Source of the DNA: Microbulbifer pacificus
GTDB taxonomy: Bacteria; Pseudomonadota; Gammaproteobacteria; Pseudomonadales; Cellvibrionaceae
Direction: 5' to 3'
DNA: 64,000 bases
Assembly: GCF_033723955.1 (NCBI RefSeq)
Contig: NZ_CP137555.1
Span: 1,771,501 to 1,835,500, forward strand
The stretch's first letter is position 1. Every line of letters begins with the position of its first letter. Below, piece by piece: positions 48,554 through 56,684 of this stretch. The translations under genes and the position numbers were made by a program. The notes below the pieces were generated by a model. That model saw only the letters and a list, made by a program, of their open reading frames with translations. It did no database searches and had not been told where the DNA came from.

Positions 48554-51500
48554 TTAGAAGTCGATGTTGAGGCCGAGCTGCACCGCTGGCCCGTATTGCT
48601 CCACGTTGAACAGCATGCGACCACCGGAGTCCTTGTTACCGGCGAAGTAGTACTGATCCACATTGTCGGTGAGGTTGACCGCATCGAAATAGGCGCGCAC
48701 GCCATCCATCACACGGTAAGTGGCCTTCACGTCAAAGGTAAGCGCCTCGTCCTGGTACATATCGGCCCAGGAGCGACAACTGGCCGCGTAACCCAGCGCT
48801 GCGTCGTCAGCGATGTTCTGGGCGGTACAACCACCGATACGCTTGAGAATTTCGCTGGTGTAGTTGGCGATAAAGCGAATGGAGAAGTCATCGTTCTCCC
48901 AGCCCAGGGTCAGGTTGGCTGCAGTGTCTGCGGTTTCCGGTAACTGAATGGAACCCACGCGCACACTGTCACCCACCTTGCCGTCGCTGGTCTGCAGGGT
49001 GAGGTTTGACTGGATGAAGATGTTGTCCAACCAGCGACCCACACTGTGGTTTTCCCAGCGGCCCTCGAAGTACTGGCTGTAGCTCAGCTCAAGACCGTAG
49101 ACCGACGCACCTTCACCGTTAAGGTAGGTGTTGACGTTGGTGAAGGTGGTGTCAGCCGGAATCTGGAACGCAGTGATCTGATCCGTCGGCAGCACGAACG
49201 GCAGGTCGCTGTTGATGTTCACGCTTACACCGTTAGCGTCCACGATAAAGTCGCTGATGTCCTTGTAGAACAGCGCGGCTTCCAGGAATGTGTCTTCGCC
49301 GTAATAGCTGAGCGACAGGTCCAGGTTGGTGGAGCGCATGGGGTCCAGCCCCGGGTTGCCTATACGGATGGTATTTTCCGGAGAGATGGTGAACCACTGG
49401 GCCTGATAGTCAATGTCGCCCCGTGTTCCGCCAATAGCATTGGGATCATCGGAACATTGCACTTCGCCGGCATAGCTGGGATCGGTGTTACAGAACTCCA
49501 CCCGGTCGGTCACTTCGAAGAATCCACGGCTTTTGCCGAAGTCAGGACGGCTGAAACTGGTCCAGATTGATGCGCGGCCAAGCAGGTTTTCACTCAGCTC
49601 ATGGCGGTAGTGCAGCGCCGGCAGGAAGAGACCGTAATCGTTGCCGGTTTCCTCGAGAGGCACGGCGATATCCAGAGAAGCCAGACCGTCTGATTCTTCG
49701 TTGCGGTCGTTGCGCAGCGCCATATAGCCGGTAGAACGGAATTTGGTGTGCTCATAGCGCGCACCCGCGATCAGGGTAGCCTCTGGCAATACCTGCAGCT
49801 CCGCCATCATGTAGGCCGCGGCCGTGTCTTCACTGAGTTCGTAGTCGAGCTTGGTGGAATCGATTTCCTGCTCGTTTACATCGTAGTTGTCACCGATCGC
49901 ACGAGTGGCATTGATCAGGCGCTCCGCCTCGGCACGGGTGATAAACGCGTGGTCGAAGCTGGGGTTCTCGGACACAAAAGTCTCAAAGTCTCCCAAGGTG
50001 GATTTGGCCAGATCCAAACACTCTGCATCGCCGTTACAACCCGCTTCCTTCCTGTCATCGGGGACGATACTTGCGCGGTTCTTGTCGTTGCTGCGGCTGC
50101 GCTGGTTGGCTTTGATACCACCCTTCACGTAATTCAGCATGCCCCCATCGTCCCAGTCCTTGCGCAGGTTCAGCGCGAACTGATCCACTTCGTCTTCACG
50201 GAGGTTATCTTCCAGGAAGAGGTTGTCATAGATCATATTGGGCTGGGACACACTACCGTACTGGTAGCCGTTGCGCCCGGAGATGGCGCCAGAGGAAATA
50301 CTGCCGGTCTCCACCAGCTCGGTGAGCTGTGCTTCAGAGATGATCTGCCCGTTCAGGGAGTCCTCGCCAAATTGTGCAATAGCGGCGGGAATATTCTGCA
50401 AACGGAATTGCACCCGGCGGCCGTCCGGCTTTTCGTTGGTACTGCGTGAGGAAACCAGCTCGTAATCTACTTCCCAGCCGTCGCCAAAGCGGTTCTCACC
50501 GCCGAGGGCAAGAGTGTTGGTCTCAACCTCGGATTCCTGGATGAAGTACTGCTGTTGCAGATCCACATCACCGCCGCCGAACACGTTGTTGTCTTTGTCG
50601 ATAAACACCAGGTCCGCATCGTCCACCGCATAGTTGAAGCGGTAGTATTCGCGCAGCGCGATATCGTCATCAGAGTAGCTGGTGTGGTTGAACTTCAGAT
50701 GATAGCGGCTGCTGTCATCTGGCTGGTATTCCAGGTTCAACAGGCCAGCCATACGCTCGCGCTCGGCATTTTCCTGGAAGGTAGTGAATTCCCACGGAAT
50801 GATCATCTGCTCGCCACCGATGGTCACGTAACCCGGCAGGGTGGAACTGTGGTGGCTGGTCTGGAAGCCCTGGGTTTTGCGTTTTTCCCAGGAACCGGTG
50901 TAGGCAACGCCGATTGTCTCATTCAGGAACAGGTTGGTGCCCTGCATTGTGACTTTTGGAGAATTCTCTGCCACCTGATCCTGATAGTAGTTTTGCAACG
51001 TCAGTTTGTAGCTGTCCTTGCCGCGATCCAATGCAGACAGTGTCTTCACGTTGATCGAGCCACCGATGGCATCGAGGTCCATGTCTGGCGTCAGGGACTT
51101 GTTCACTTCAATGGACTGCAATACATCGGAAGGCAAGCTGTCGAGCGAGAAGGCGCGGTCTTCCAGCGTCTCGTTGGTGCCGCCACCGGCATTCGCCATG
51201 ACACCGCCGTCCATGCGCACGCTCACCATGCCGGCCCCGAGGCCGCGCAGGTTGACGAACTTGCCTTCACCCTCGCTGCGCTGCAGGGTGATACCCGGCA
51301 TGCGCTGCAGCAGTTCTGCTACGTTTTGATCGGAGAAGTTACCGGCATCATCCTGGGTGACGATGGAGCTGAAGTTGTCCTTGCTGCGTTCCGCAGCGCG
51401 CGCATTGATATCGGCCGCGCGTACACCTTCAACCTGAACCTCTTCCATTGCCGCATTGTATTGATCGCTTTCGGCTTCTTTGTTTTCTTCCTGCGCGAAT

Positions 51501-51559
51501 ACCTGCACGCTGGCTAGGGCAATAGCCAGCGGCAACATTTTCCTGCTGTATTTTTTCAT
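48554..51559 (-). CDS. TonB-dependent receptor, carbohydrate type
   Basis: About 1001 aa from the ATG at 51559. The signal peptide KMLPLAIALASVQVFAQ is followed by EEVQVEGVRAADINARAAERSKDNFSSIVTQDD, a stretch typical of the proteobacterial oligosaccharide-type TonB receptors, then plug motifs AELLQRMPGITLQRSEGEGKFVNLRGLG and DLDAIGGSINVKT. The barrel ends with AVQLGLNIDF. It lies within the pectin locus between PL10 and a multi-module lipoprotein gene, so it most likely imports oligogalacturonides released by the lyases. It is closely preceded by a perfect GC-rich inverted repeat at 51596-51614. Confidence 0.9.
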   Translation of the reverse strand: MKKYSRKMLPLAIALASVQVFAQEENKEAESDQYNAAMEEVQVEGVRAADINARAAERSKDNFSSIVTQDDAGNFSDQNVAELLQRMPGITLQRSEGEGKFVNLRGLGAGMVSVRMDGGVMANAGGGTNETLEDRAFSLDSLPSDVLQSIEVNKSLTPDMDLDAIGGSINVKTLSALDRGKDSYKLTLQNYYQDQVAENSPKVTMQGTNLFLNETIGVAYTGSWEKRKTQGFQTSHHSSTLPGYVTIGGEQMIIPWEFTTFQENAERERMAGLLNLEYQPDDSSRYHLKFNHTSYSDDDIALREYYRFNYAVDDADLVFIDKDNNVFGGGDVDLQQQYFIQESEVETNTLALGGENRFGDGWEVDYELVSSRSTNEKPDGRRVQFRLQNIPAAIAQFGEDSLNGQIISEAQLTELVETGSISSGAISGRNGYQYGSVSQPNMIYDNLFLEDNLREDEVDQFALNLRKDWDDGGMLNYVKGGIKANQRSRSNDKNRASIVPDDRKEAGCNGDAECLDLAKSTLGDFETFVSENPSFDHAFITRAEAERLINATRAIGDNYDVNEQEIDSTKLDYELSEDTAAAYMMAELQVLPEATLIAGARYEHTKFRSTGYMALRNDRNEESDGLASLDIAVPLEETGNDYGLFLPALHYRHELSENLLGRASIWTSFSRPDFGKSRGFFEVTDRVEFCNTDPSYAGEVQCSDDPNAIGGTRGDIDYQAQWFTISPENTIRIGNPGLDPMRSTNLDLSLSYYGEDTFLEAALFYKDISDFIVDANGVSVNINSDLPFVLPTDQITAFQIPADTTFTNVNTYLNGEGASVYGLELSYSQYFEGRWENHSVGRWLDNIFIQSNLTLQTSDGKVGDSVRVGSIQLPETADTAANLTLGWENDDFSIRFIANYTSEILKRIGGCTAQNIADDAALGYAASCRSWADMYQDEALTFDVKATYRVMDGVRAYFDAVNLTDNVDQYYFAGNKDSGGRMLFNVEQYGPAVQLGLNIDF

Positions 51560-51595
51560 TGTCTGCGTTCCCATCTTTATTCGCTTTTATGCTGC

Positions 51596-51614
51596 GGCCG
51601 CAAGGCGGCCGCGC
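51596..51614. other. Perfect GCGGCCGC inverted repeat
   Basis: GCGGCCGC, AAG, GCGGCCGC between the multi-module lipoprotein gene and the TonB receptor gene. It forms a strong hairpin without a T-run. It may protect or attenuate the polycistronic mRNA. Confidence 0.5.
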
Positions 51615-51635
51615 TGGTTAACCTGGTAATGTTTC

Positions 51636-54236
51636 TTACTGTTTTTCGATCACGAGGTTGTCGATGGTTATCGGGGTTTCCACTCCGCTGTCGCAGCGGA
51701 ACTGGATGAACGAAGTTGCGGTTCCCACACTGCTTTCGATCGTCACCTTGCCTTTGGATAGATCGCCATCCGCCAGCGCCAGTACCGCCTTTTCGAAAAT
51801 TTTCGAACTGCCACCATGAATAGAGCTAGAGGAACTCGATGTGCTGTTATCCACATACACCTGGCACTTGCCACTACCGTCATCGGCGTTGTCGTTGGAA
51901 GTGACGTCGAAAGTGATGCGGTAAGGTGCACTCAGGTCCAGCTCACCATGGGTACTCGTATCATCAGCAGTAGTGGCCGAACTCGGTGCTGTATCGCCGG
52001 CTGAGAAACGTGCGTTGTAGAAATTCAGCGCACCACCAGCCAGAGTGATGCGGGTTTCACCACTGGTGACGTTATAAAACGGCGCAGCGCCGTCAGCTGC
52101 CAGGCTTTTGTAAGCCGCGGTAAAGAAGTCACTGGTAGCACCATCGCCATCGGTTGCCGCGAAAGCTTCGCTCAACAGGGCGCTGGAGCCTCCTTCTGAC
52201 GAGGTATAGGCGCCCAGGTCGCCGATACTCGCGGGAAGTTTTCCTTTGAGCTCTTCTGCGCTCATGGCAGCCACCAGCGGATCGTTGCTCCACAGAATCC
52301 AGTCCACTTCGGCGAAATGACCGGAGCTGGAGTCCTCACCGATGCGCACACGGTTGGCGCCGGCACCGCCAGCGCGCCCGGTACCCACGATCGCGTCTCC
52401 AGATACACCGAGATTGAAGGTACTGGAGATATTTTCACCATCGCGATAGACGCGGGCGGTAACGTTGTTCGCACCCACTACCGCCGGGTCTTCCACGGTG
52501 TAGCTCACCTGATAGATGTGGTAACCGTGTTCCTCACCTTCCGCAGCCGTCATCACTACGTCAGCCTGGGTAGTGTCATCACTGCTGCTACTGCTGGCGC
52601 CGTTATTCATGAAGCGCTCCAGCTGAATTCGGCCCGCAGTGCCCTGGTCCGGACGCAGCAGCATTTTCACGCGGCTGTCGCTCGGGTTGGCAAATACGGT
52701 TTCCAGCTCCAGGCCGCGAGCGCTGCTTTTGGATACGTCCACACGCGCGATCAGGGTGAAGTGCTGCGGATACTGCTCGGCAAAGATACCGGTCAGATCA
52801 CCTTTACTGCGCGCATCAGCGTCAGCGGTGCTGTCCAGTTTGGAAGTGCCGTTGTTGCTTGCTTTAAAACGCACTTCAGGTTTGCTGTCCGCTTCACCGG
52901 GGTAGCTCAGCTGACCTGGGGTGGAGGCATTCAGCAACAGGGCGCCGCTGGTGTCGGGAGATACACAGCCATCCCATACACTCCAACTGATATCGCCGGC
53001 GATATCGCTGGCAGTGGTGAGCACACAACCCAGGGGCGCAACCGGTGTGGCAGTGCCGGCAGCACTCCACTCGCTGTCGCCGACGTTATTGGTTGCACGC
53101 ACCCAGACATAGTAGGCGGTACCGTTGGTCAGCTCCGTCAGGGTGGCACTGGTATCGGTCAGATCTTCCAGCAGAGTTGCACCACTGACATCATCACTGG
53201 TGCTGTAAGCCAGGTCATAGCTGATTGCCCCAAGAATACCGGTCCAACTAACGCTGAGCTGGGCATCACCGGTCAAAACGGTCGGCGCATCCGGCGCATC
53301 TGGCGCGGTGGCGGGCGTGAAAACGTTACACGCAGGCAGATCTGCCTGGCCATTTTCATCCTGATACTCCACCAGCAGATCGTCGATGATCACGGTGCTG
53401 CCACCTTCAACGCGGAACTGCAGGAAGGAGGTACCTTCGCCAACCAGTGCATCGACGGAGGCCCAGGTGCTCACGTCTTCACCACCCATGCGAGGGCTAC
53501 CGGGCACGTTGATTTCAACACGCTTGCCGGCTTCCAGTTGAGTGACCGGCGCCTGGAAAATGCGCGAATCGTTGCCGGTCCAGAGAGAGTTGCCGGCACC
53601 GGAGGTATTATTATCCACAAACACCTGCAAGTTGCGGGTGCCGCTCGCCTCTTTCACACAGAAGGAAATTCGATAATCACGGCCAAGATCCAACTCACCC
53701 CAGGTGGCCAGGTCGCTAAGAGTAGTAGTGTCTTTCTTCGGGTCCTTGGCATCTTTTTCCGGCCGGGTCTGACCGGCAGTAAAGCGGCCGGTATTCAGCA
53801 GCAGGGAGGGGTTTCCATTGTCGCTGACGATACCCAGCTGACCCAGATTCACCGCGGGGCCATCCTCAGGGGTGTCATTCAGGAAGAAACAGCAGGTGGG
53901 ATAGTAAAAGGACGGATGCGGATCATTGGGGTTACTGCCGCTGAGCGCCTTATACTCCGGGCTGAAAAAATATTCGGTGTCGGCCTCATCGAAATTCGCG
54001 AACAGGCCATCGCCAAAGTTTTCCGAGAGAATCGGTCCTTCGGAGGCACCACCGCCGGAAGAACTGCTGCTGGATGAACCGCCGCCAGAAGAACTGCTAC
54101 TGGAAACCGGTGGCGGCGTGGTGATCACATTGCCTTCATTATTTGCATCAGTACCACCGCCGCCACAGGCGGTCAGGGTCCCCATAATACACAGCGCAAG
54201 TGCGGATCTCGCCCAAGGTAAAGGTTTCATACTCAC
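51636..54236 (-). CDS. Multi-module polyserine lipoprotein of the pectin locus
   Basis: An 866-aa lipoprotein (lipobox LTAC, Cys24) with Ser/Gly linkers at about 44-63. In order: module A (about 69-291), a fibronectin type III domain (about 314-398, APDAPTVLTGDAQLSVSWT and YYVWVRATNNVGDSEWS), a concanavalin-like beta domain (about 405-665), and module B (about 690-866). Modules A and B resemble each other and the C-terminus of the adjacent PL1 lyase: a start with F/Y and YK-LSG, a central VDN-T-S segment and an end (ITIDNLVIE or VIIDDLLVE). I recognise no catalytic motif, so it is probably a pectin-binding surface protein helping the lyases or the receptor. Gene-specific enzymatic activity cannot be excluded. 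Confidence 0.8.
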   Translation of the reverse strand: MSMKPLPWARSALALCIMGTLTACGGGGTDANNEGNVITTPPPVSSSSSSGGGSSSSSSSGGGASEGPILSENFGDGLFANFDEADTEYFFSPEYKALSGSNPNDPHPSFYYPTCCFFLNDTPEDGPAVNLGQLGIVSDNGNPSLLLNTGRFTAGQTRPEKDAKDPKKDTTTLSDLATWGELDLGRDYRISFCVKEASGTRNLQVFVDNNTSGAGNSLWTGNDSRIFQAPVTQLEAGKRVEINVPGSPRMGGEDVSTWASVDALVGEGTSFLQFRVEGGSTVIIDDLLVEYQDENGQADLPACNVFTPATAPDAPDAPTVLTGDAQLSVSWTGILGAISYDLAYSTSDDVSGATLLEDLTDTSATLTELTNGTAYYVWVRATNNVGDSEWSAAGTATPVAPLGCVLTTASDIAGDISWSVWDGCVSPDTSGALLLNASTPGQLSYPGEADSKPEVRFKASNNGTSKLDSTADADARSKGDLTGIFAEQYPQHFTLIARVDVSKSSARGLELETVFANPSDSRVKMLLRPDQGTAGRIQLERFMNNGASSSSSDDTTQADVVMTAAEGEEHGYHIYQVSYTVEDPAVVGANNVTARVYRDGENISSTFNLGVSGDAIVGTGRAGGAGANRVRIGEDSSSGHFAEVDWILWSNDPLVAAMSAEELKGKLPASIGDLGAYTSSEGGSSALLSEAFAATDGDGATSDFFTAAYKSLAADGAAPFYNVTSGETRITLAGGALNFYNARFSAGDTAPSSATTADDTSTHGELDLSAPYRITFDVTSNDNADDGSGKCQVYVDNSTSSSSSSIHGGSSKIFEKAVLALADGDLSKGKVTIESSVGTATSFIQFRCDSGVETPITIDNLVIEKQ

Positions 54237-54833
54237 CCCTTCTCTCTCATTTTCCGTCGTTATTTTTATGAGCCCGGGTCTTGCCGCCCGGAGAGCTTCC
54301 TGATGGTCGCGCTGTTTGAATTATTTAGCGCGCGGTTACCACCCAGGCCCAGCCATGATACTTATTGGTTTGGCAATGAAAGCAGATTGGTTAGGCATAT
54401 TCAACCATTTGTGCCGACTGGTAATAACGGTGGTTATCACCGGCCTGACTAAAGTGTATTTGGCGCCATATATGCGCAAATAATGGGCAAAAACCGGGTT
54501 TTTCTGTAATAAAACTACAGAAATCGTGATGGGTATCGCAGGGAAATGCCGCCGCAGCGGCGTGGGCTTACCTAAAAAGCGGCCAGACCAACAGCGGGAA
54601 CGACTGTATCGAATGAAATGCAAGCGTGACCTTCCTGCTGGGCAGCAACCGCAGCGCGGGTGTCCGTGGCCGCCAGCACCAGCAGAAAGGCCAGACCGAT
54701 CACCCAACCTTTTTCTGCGAGCGTTTTTATTGGATTCATTATCTGCTCCGCGGAAAGTGTCGTTGTTATTGTGATGTCGGGCGGGCAGTCTTGCGCTGCC
54801 CGCCGCCGGATTCACAATCCCTGCAGCCGCACC
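54237..54833. other. Intergenic region with a small reading frame and hairpin
   Basis: A 597-base gap between the multi-module lipoprotein and PL1 genes. It carries the promoter of the lipoprotein gene, a 55-codon minus-strand frame (54572-54739), and a hairpin (GGGCGGGCAG near 54779 with CTGCCCGCC near 54796) just downstream of the PL1 stop. Other sequence shows no gene. Confidence 0.5.
54572..54739 (-). CDS. Possible 55-aa small membrane/secreted protein
   Basis: A short minus-strand reading frame with GGAG 7 bases before the ATG at 54739. The product begins MNPIKTLAEKGWVIGLAFLL and has one hydrophobic segment of about 14 residues (VIGLAFLLVLAATD) followed by RAAVAAQQEG, which could be a signal peptide with a cleavage site. 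The mature end is ACISFDTVVPAVGLAAF. No family is recognised. It lies downstream of the PL1 gene, separated by a hairpin. Confidence 0.4.
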   Translation of the reverse strand: MNPIKTLAEKGWVIGLAFLLVLAATDTRAAVAAQQEGHACISFDTVVPAVGLAAF

Positions 54834-56627
54834 TCAGGGTACGGCTTCGATCAGCAGGTCATCCACCACCACGGTGGCACCGCTCTCGGTTCTGAGCGTA
54901 ATGAACGAGTTACTGCTGGCGGTGAGACCTGGCACGGTGTAGGCCTGTCCCGCTACCAGTTCGCTCAGGTAGATCTGGTGGAACTTGGAACTGGTTCCCC
55001 ACAGGGAGTTGCTGCTGGACGACGTGTTGTTATCCACATATAACTGGAAATACTTGCTGGTATCCCCGCCCACACTCACCACCTTGAAGCTGATCTGCCA
55101 GGGCGCGCTCAGGTCAAAAACGCCGGTGTTGGCATCGCCGCTGGTGGTGCTCACACTCGGTGTACTGTTGCCGATGGACACGCGGGCGCCGGTCAGACTG
55201 AGCGCCCCGCTCTGCAGCTCCACGGTGCCGGTCACCCGGTAATACATGGGTGTGCCGTCACCCGGCGCGCCACTGAGATCGCGGTAGTTGTTGCTGAAGA
55301 AGTCCGCGGTATCGGTGGCAAAGTTTTCCGCATAGGGCAGCGCCACGTCCTCAATCAGCGGCTCCTCTTCTACCGGCACTTCACCTTCTGGTGTCACCGG
55401 CTCGGGAATTTCAAGACCCGACTGGTCGATCTTGCCGACGCCCGCATTGGCAATGACGTGCTCCTTGAGACCATCGGTCGCGTCGAGGGTATAGCCGTAG
55501 GGCACGGTGTAGCTGGAGGTGGATTCACCGTTTTGCGCGGTGATATCGGTGCCGCTGCCGGCGGTCCAGGTGACCCCGGTGCCGAACACGTTGCCTTTCA
55601 GGTTCCAGTAACCGATCACGTCCGAGTAAAAGGACACGATGGGATTCTGGGTATTCTCGAACACGTTGTGCTCGATCAGCATTTCCGCACCGGCGCGGGA
55701 GTTGATCGCCGTGGATTGGATATTGTTGTAGTAGTTGTTGTACACGTGGCCCTTGCCGTGGCGGTACAGCGGCACACGGGATTCCAGATTTTCGAAACGG
55801 TTGTGGTGGAAGGTCACCAGGCGATCGGTATCCGGATTGGTGTCGCTTTCGGTATGCCCGTGCAGGGAAGTTTTCCACGCGTCGTGCAGGTAGTTGTACG
55901 ACAGGGTGATATAGCGCGCACCGCTTTTGGAATCCACCAGGCCATCGTAATAGTCCTTGCCCACAGACATGGAGTTGTACAGCTCACAGTGGTCGATCCA
56001 GATGTGGCTGGTGGTGGAGCCGTCGTCGTCCCCTTCGATACTGATATTGTCCTTTTCCTGGCCGGGCCAGGCTTCGTGGAACTTCAGGTTCTGCACGATG
56101 ATGTTGTTGGCGCGGCGGATATACAGGCCGATACCGTCGAACTCGCCGTTTTCACCCACACCGATCAGCGACACATTATCCATATCGCGTACCTGGATAT
56201 CAGTTCCGGTGCCGGTATTGAAATCGGTAATGGTGCCATCGATATAAATCGTGATCGGCTGACTTGCGTCCTTGGCCTCGTCCAGCTTCGCCTGCAGGTC
56301 GGCGCCGTTATTGACGGTGTAAACCAGCCCGCCGGCACCGCCGGTGAGATTGTAACTGTAGCCAGCAAAGCCGCCATCGGCACTGCCACTGCCGGAGGAA
56401 CTGGAACTGCCGGACGAGCTCGAGGAACTGGACGAACTGGAAGAACCACCGCTGGATGAGCTTGAGGAAGAGCTGCTCGAACTGCTGGAGGAGCTGCCGC
56501 TGGAACTACTTGAAGAACTGCTGCTGGACGAGCTACTGGAGCTGCCGCCGTCGCTGCCACCACCGCCACAGGCGGTTAAGCCGGCGCAGAGTACCAGCGC
56601 CAGTAGTGTTTGCAATGAGGTTTGCAT
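54834..56627 (-). CDS. Pectate lyase, PL1 family, polyserine lipoprotein with C-terminal module
   Basis: A 597-aa lipoprotein (lipobox GLTAC, Cys20) with very long Ser/Gly linkers (about residues 28-85). The parallel beta-helix PL1 domain (about 88-400) includes DNVSLIGVGENGEFDGIGLYIRRANNIIVQNLKFHE, the calcium-binding WIDHCELYNS with two acidic residues nearby, and HNRFENLESRVPLYRHGKGHVYNNYY with the catalytic Arg region. Residues about 425-597 are module C, related to modules A and B of the neighbouring lipoprotein, with FQLYVDNNTSSSSNSLWG and VVVDDLLIE; I take it to be a binding domain. The enzyme cleaves polygalacturonate by calcium-dependent beta-elimination at the cell surface. Confidence 0.92.
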   Translation of the reverse strand: MQTSLQTLLALVLCAGLTACGGGGSDGGSSSSSSSSSSSSSSSGSSSSSSSSSSSSSSSGGSSSSSSSSSSSGSSSSSGSGSADGGFAGYSYNLTGGAGGLVYTVNNGADLQAKLDEAKDASQPITIYIDGTITDFNTGTGTDIQVRDMDNVSLIGVGENGEFDGIGLYIRRANNIIVQNLKFHEAWPGQEKDNISIEGDDDGSTTSHIWIDHCELYNSMSVGKDYYDGLVDSKSGARYITLSYNYLHDAWKTSLHGHTESDTNPDTDRLVTFHHNRFENLESRVPLYRHGKGHVYNNYYNNIQSTAINSRAGAEMLIEHNVFENTQNPIVSFYSDVIGYWNLKGNVFGTGVTWTAGSGTDITAQNGESTSSYTVPYGYTLDATDGLKEHVIANAGVGKIDQSGLEIPEPVTPEGEVPVEEEPLIEDVALPYAENFATDTADFFSNNYRDLSGAPGDGTPMYYRVTGTVELQSGALSLTGARVSIGNSTPSVSTTSGDANTGVFDLSAPWQISFKVVSVGGDTSKYFQLYVDNNTSSSSNSLWGTSSKFHQIYLSELVAGQAYTVPGLTASSNSFITLRTESGATVVVDDLLIEAVP

Positions 56628-56646
56628 AACGCGTAATCCTGAACGT

Positions 56647-56673
56647 AAAAACCCCGCGCAATTCTGCGCGGGG
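56647..56673 (-). terminator. Rho-independent terminator after the pectinesterase
   Basis: On the minus strand CCCCGCGCA pairs with TGCGCGGGG (complement of 56652-56660), with a four-base loop, followed by TTTTT. It lies 11 bases after the CE8 stop codon. Confidence 0.85.
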
Positions 56674-56684
56674 GCTTTTGGGGT

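Noticed and set aside
52317..54077. 586-codon open frame opposite the multi-module lipoprotein gene
   Set aside because: Antisense shadow in codon-biased DNA; low-complexity translation without a domain.
54336..54815. 159-codon minus-strand frame between PL1 and the lipoprotein gene
   Set aside because: No signal, motif or ribosome site; it overlaps the better supported 55-codon frame in another reading frame.
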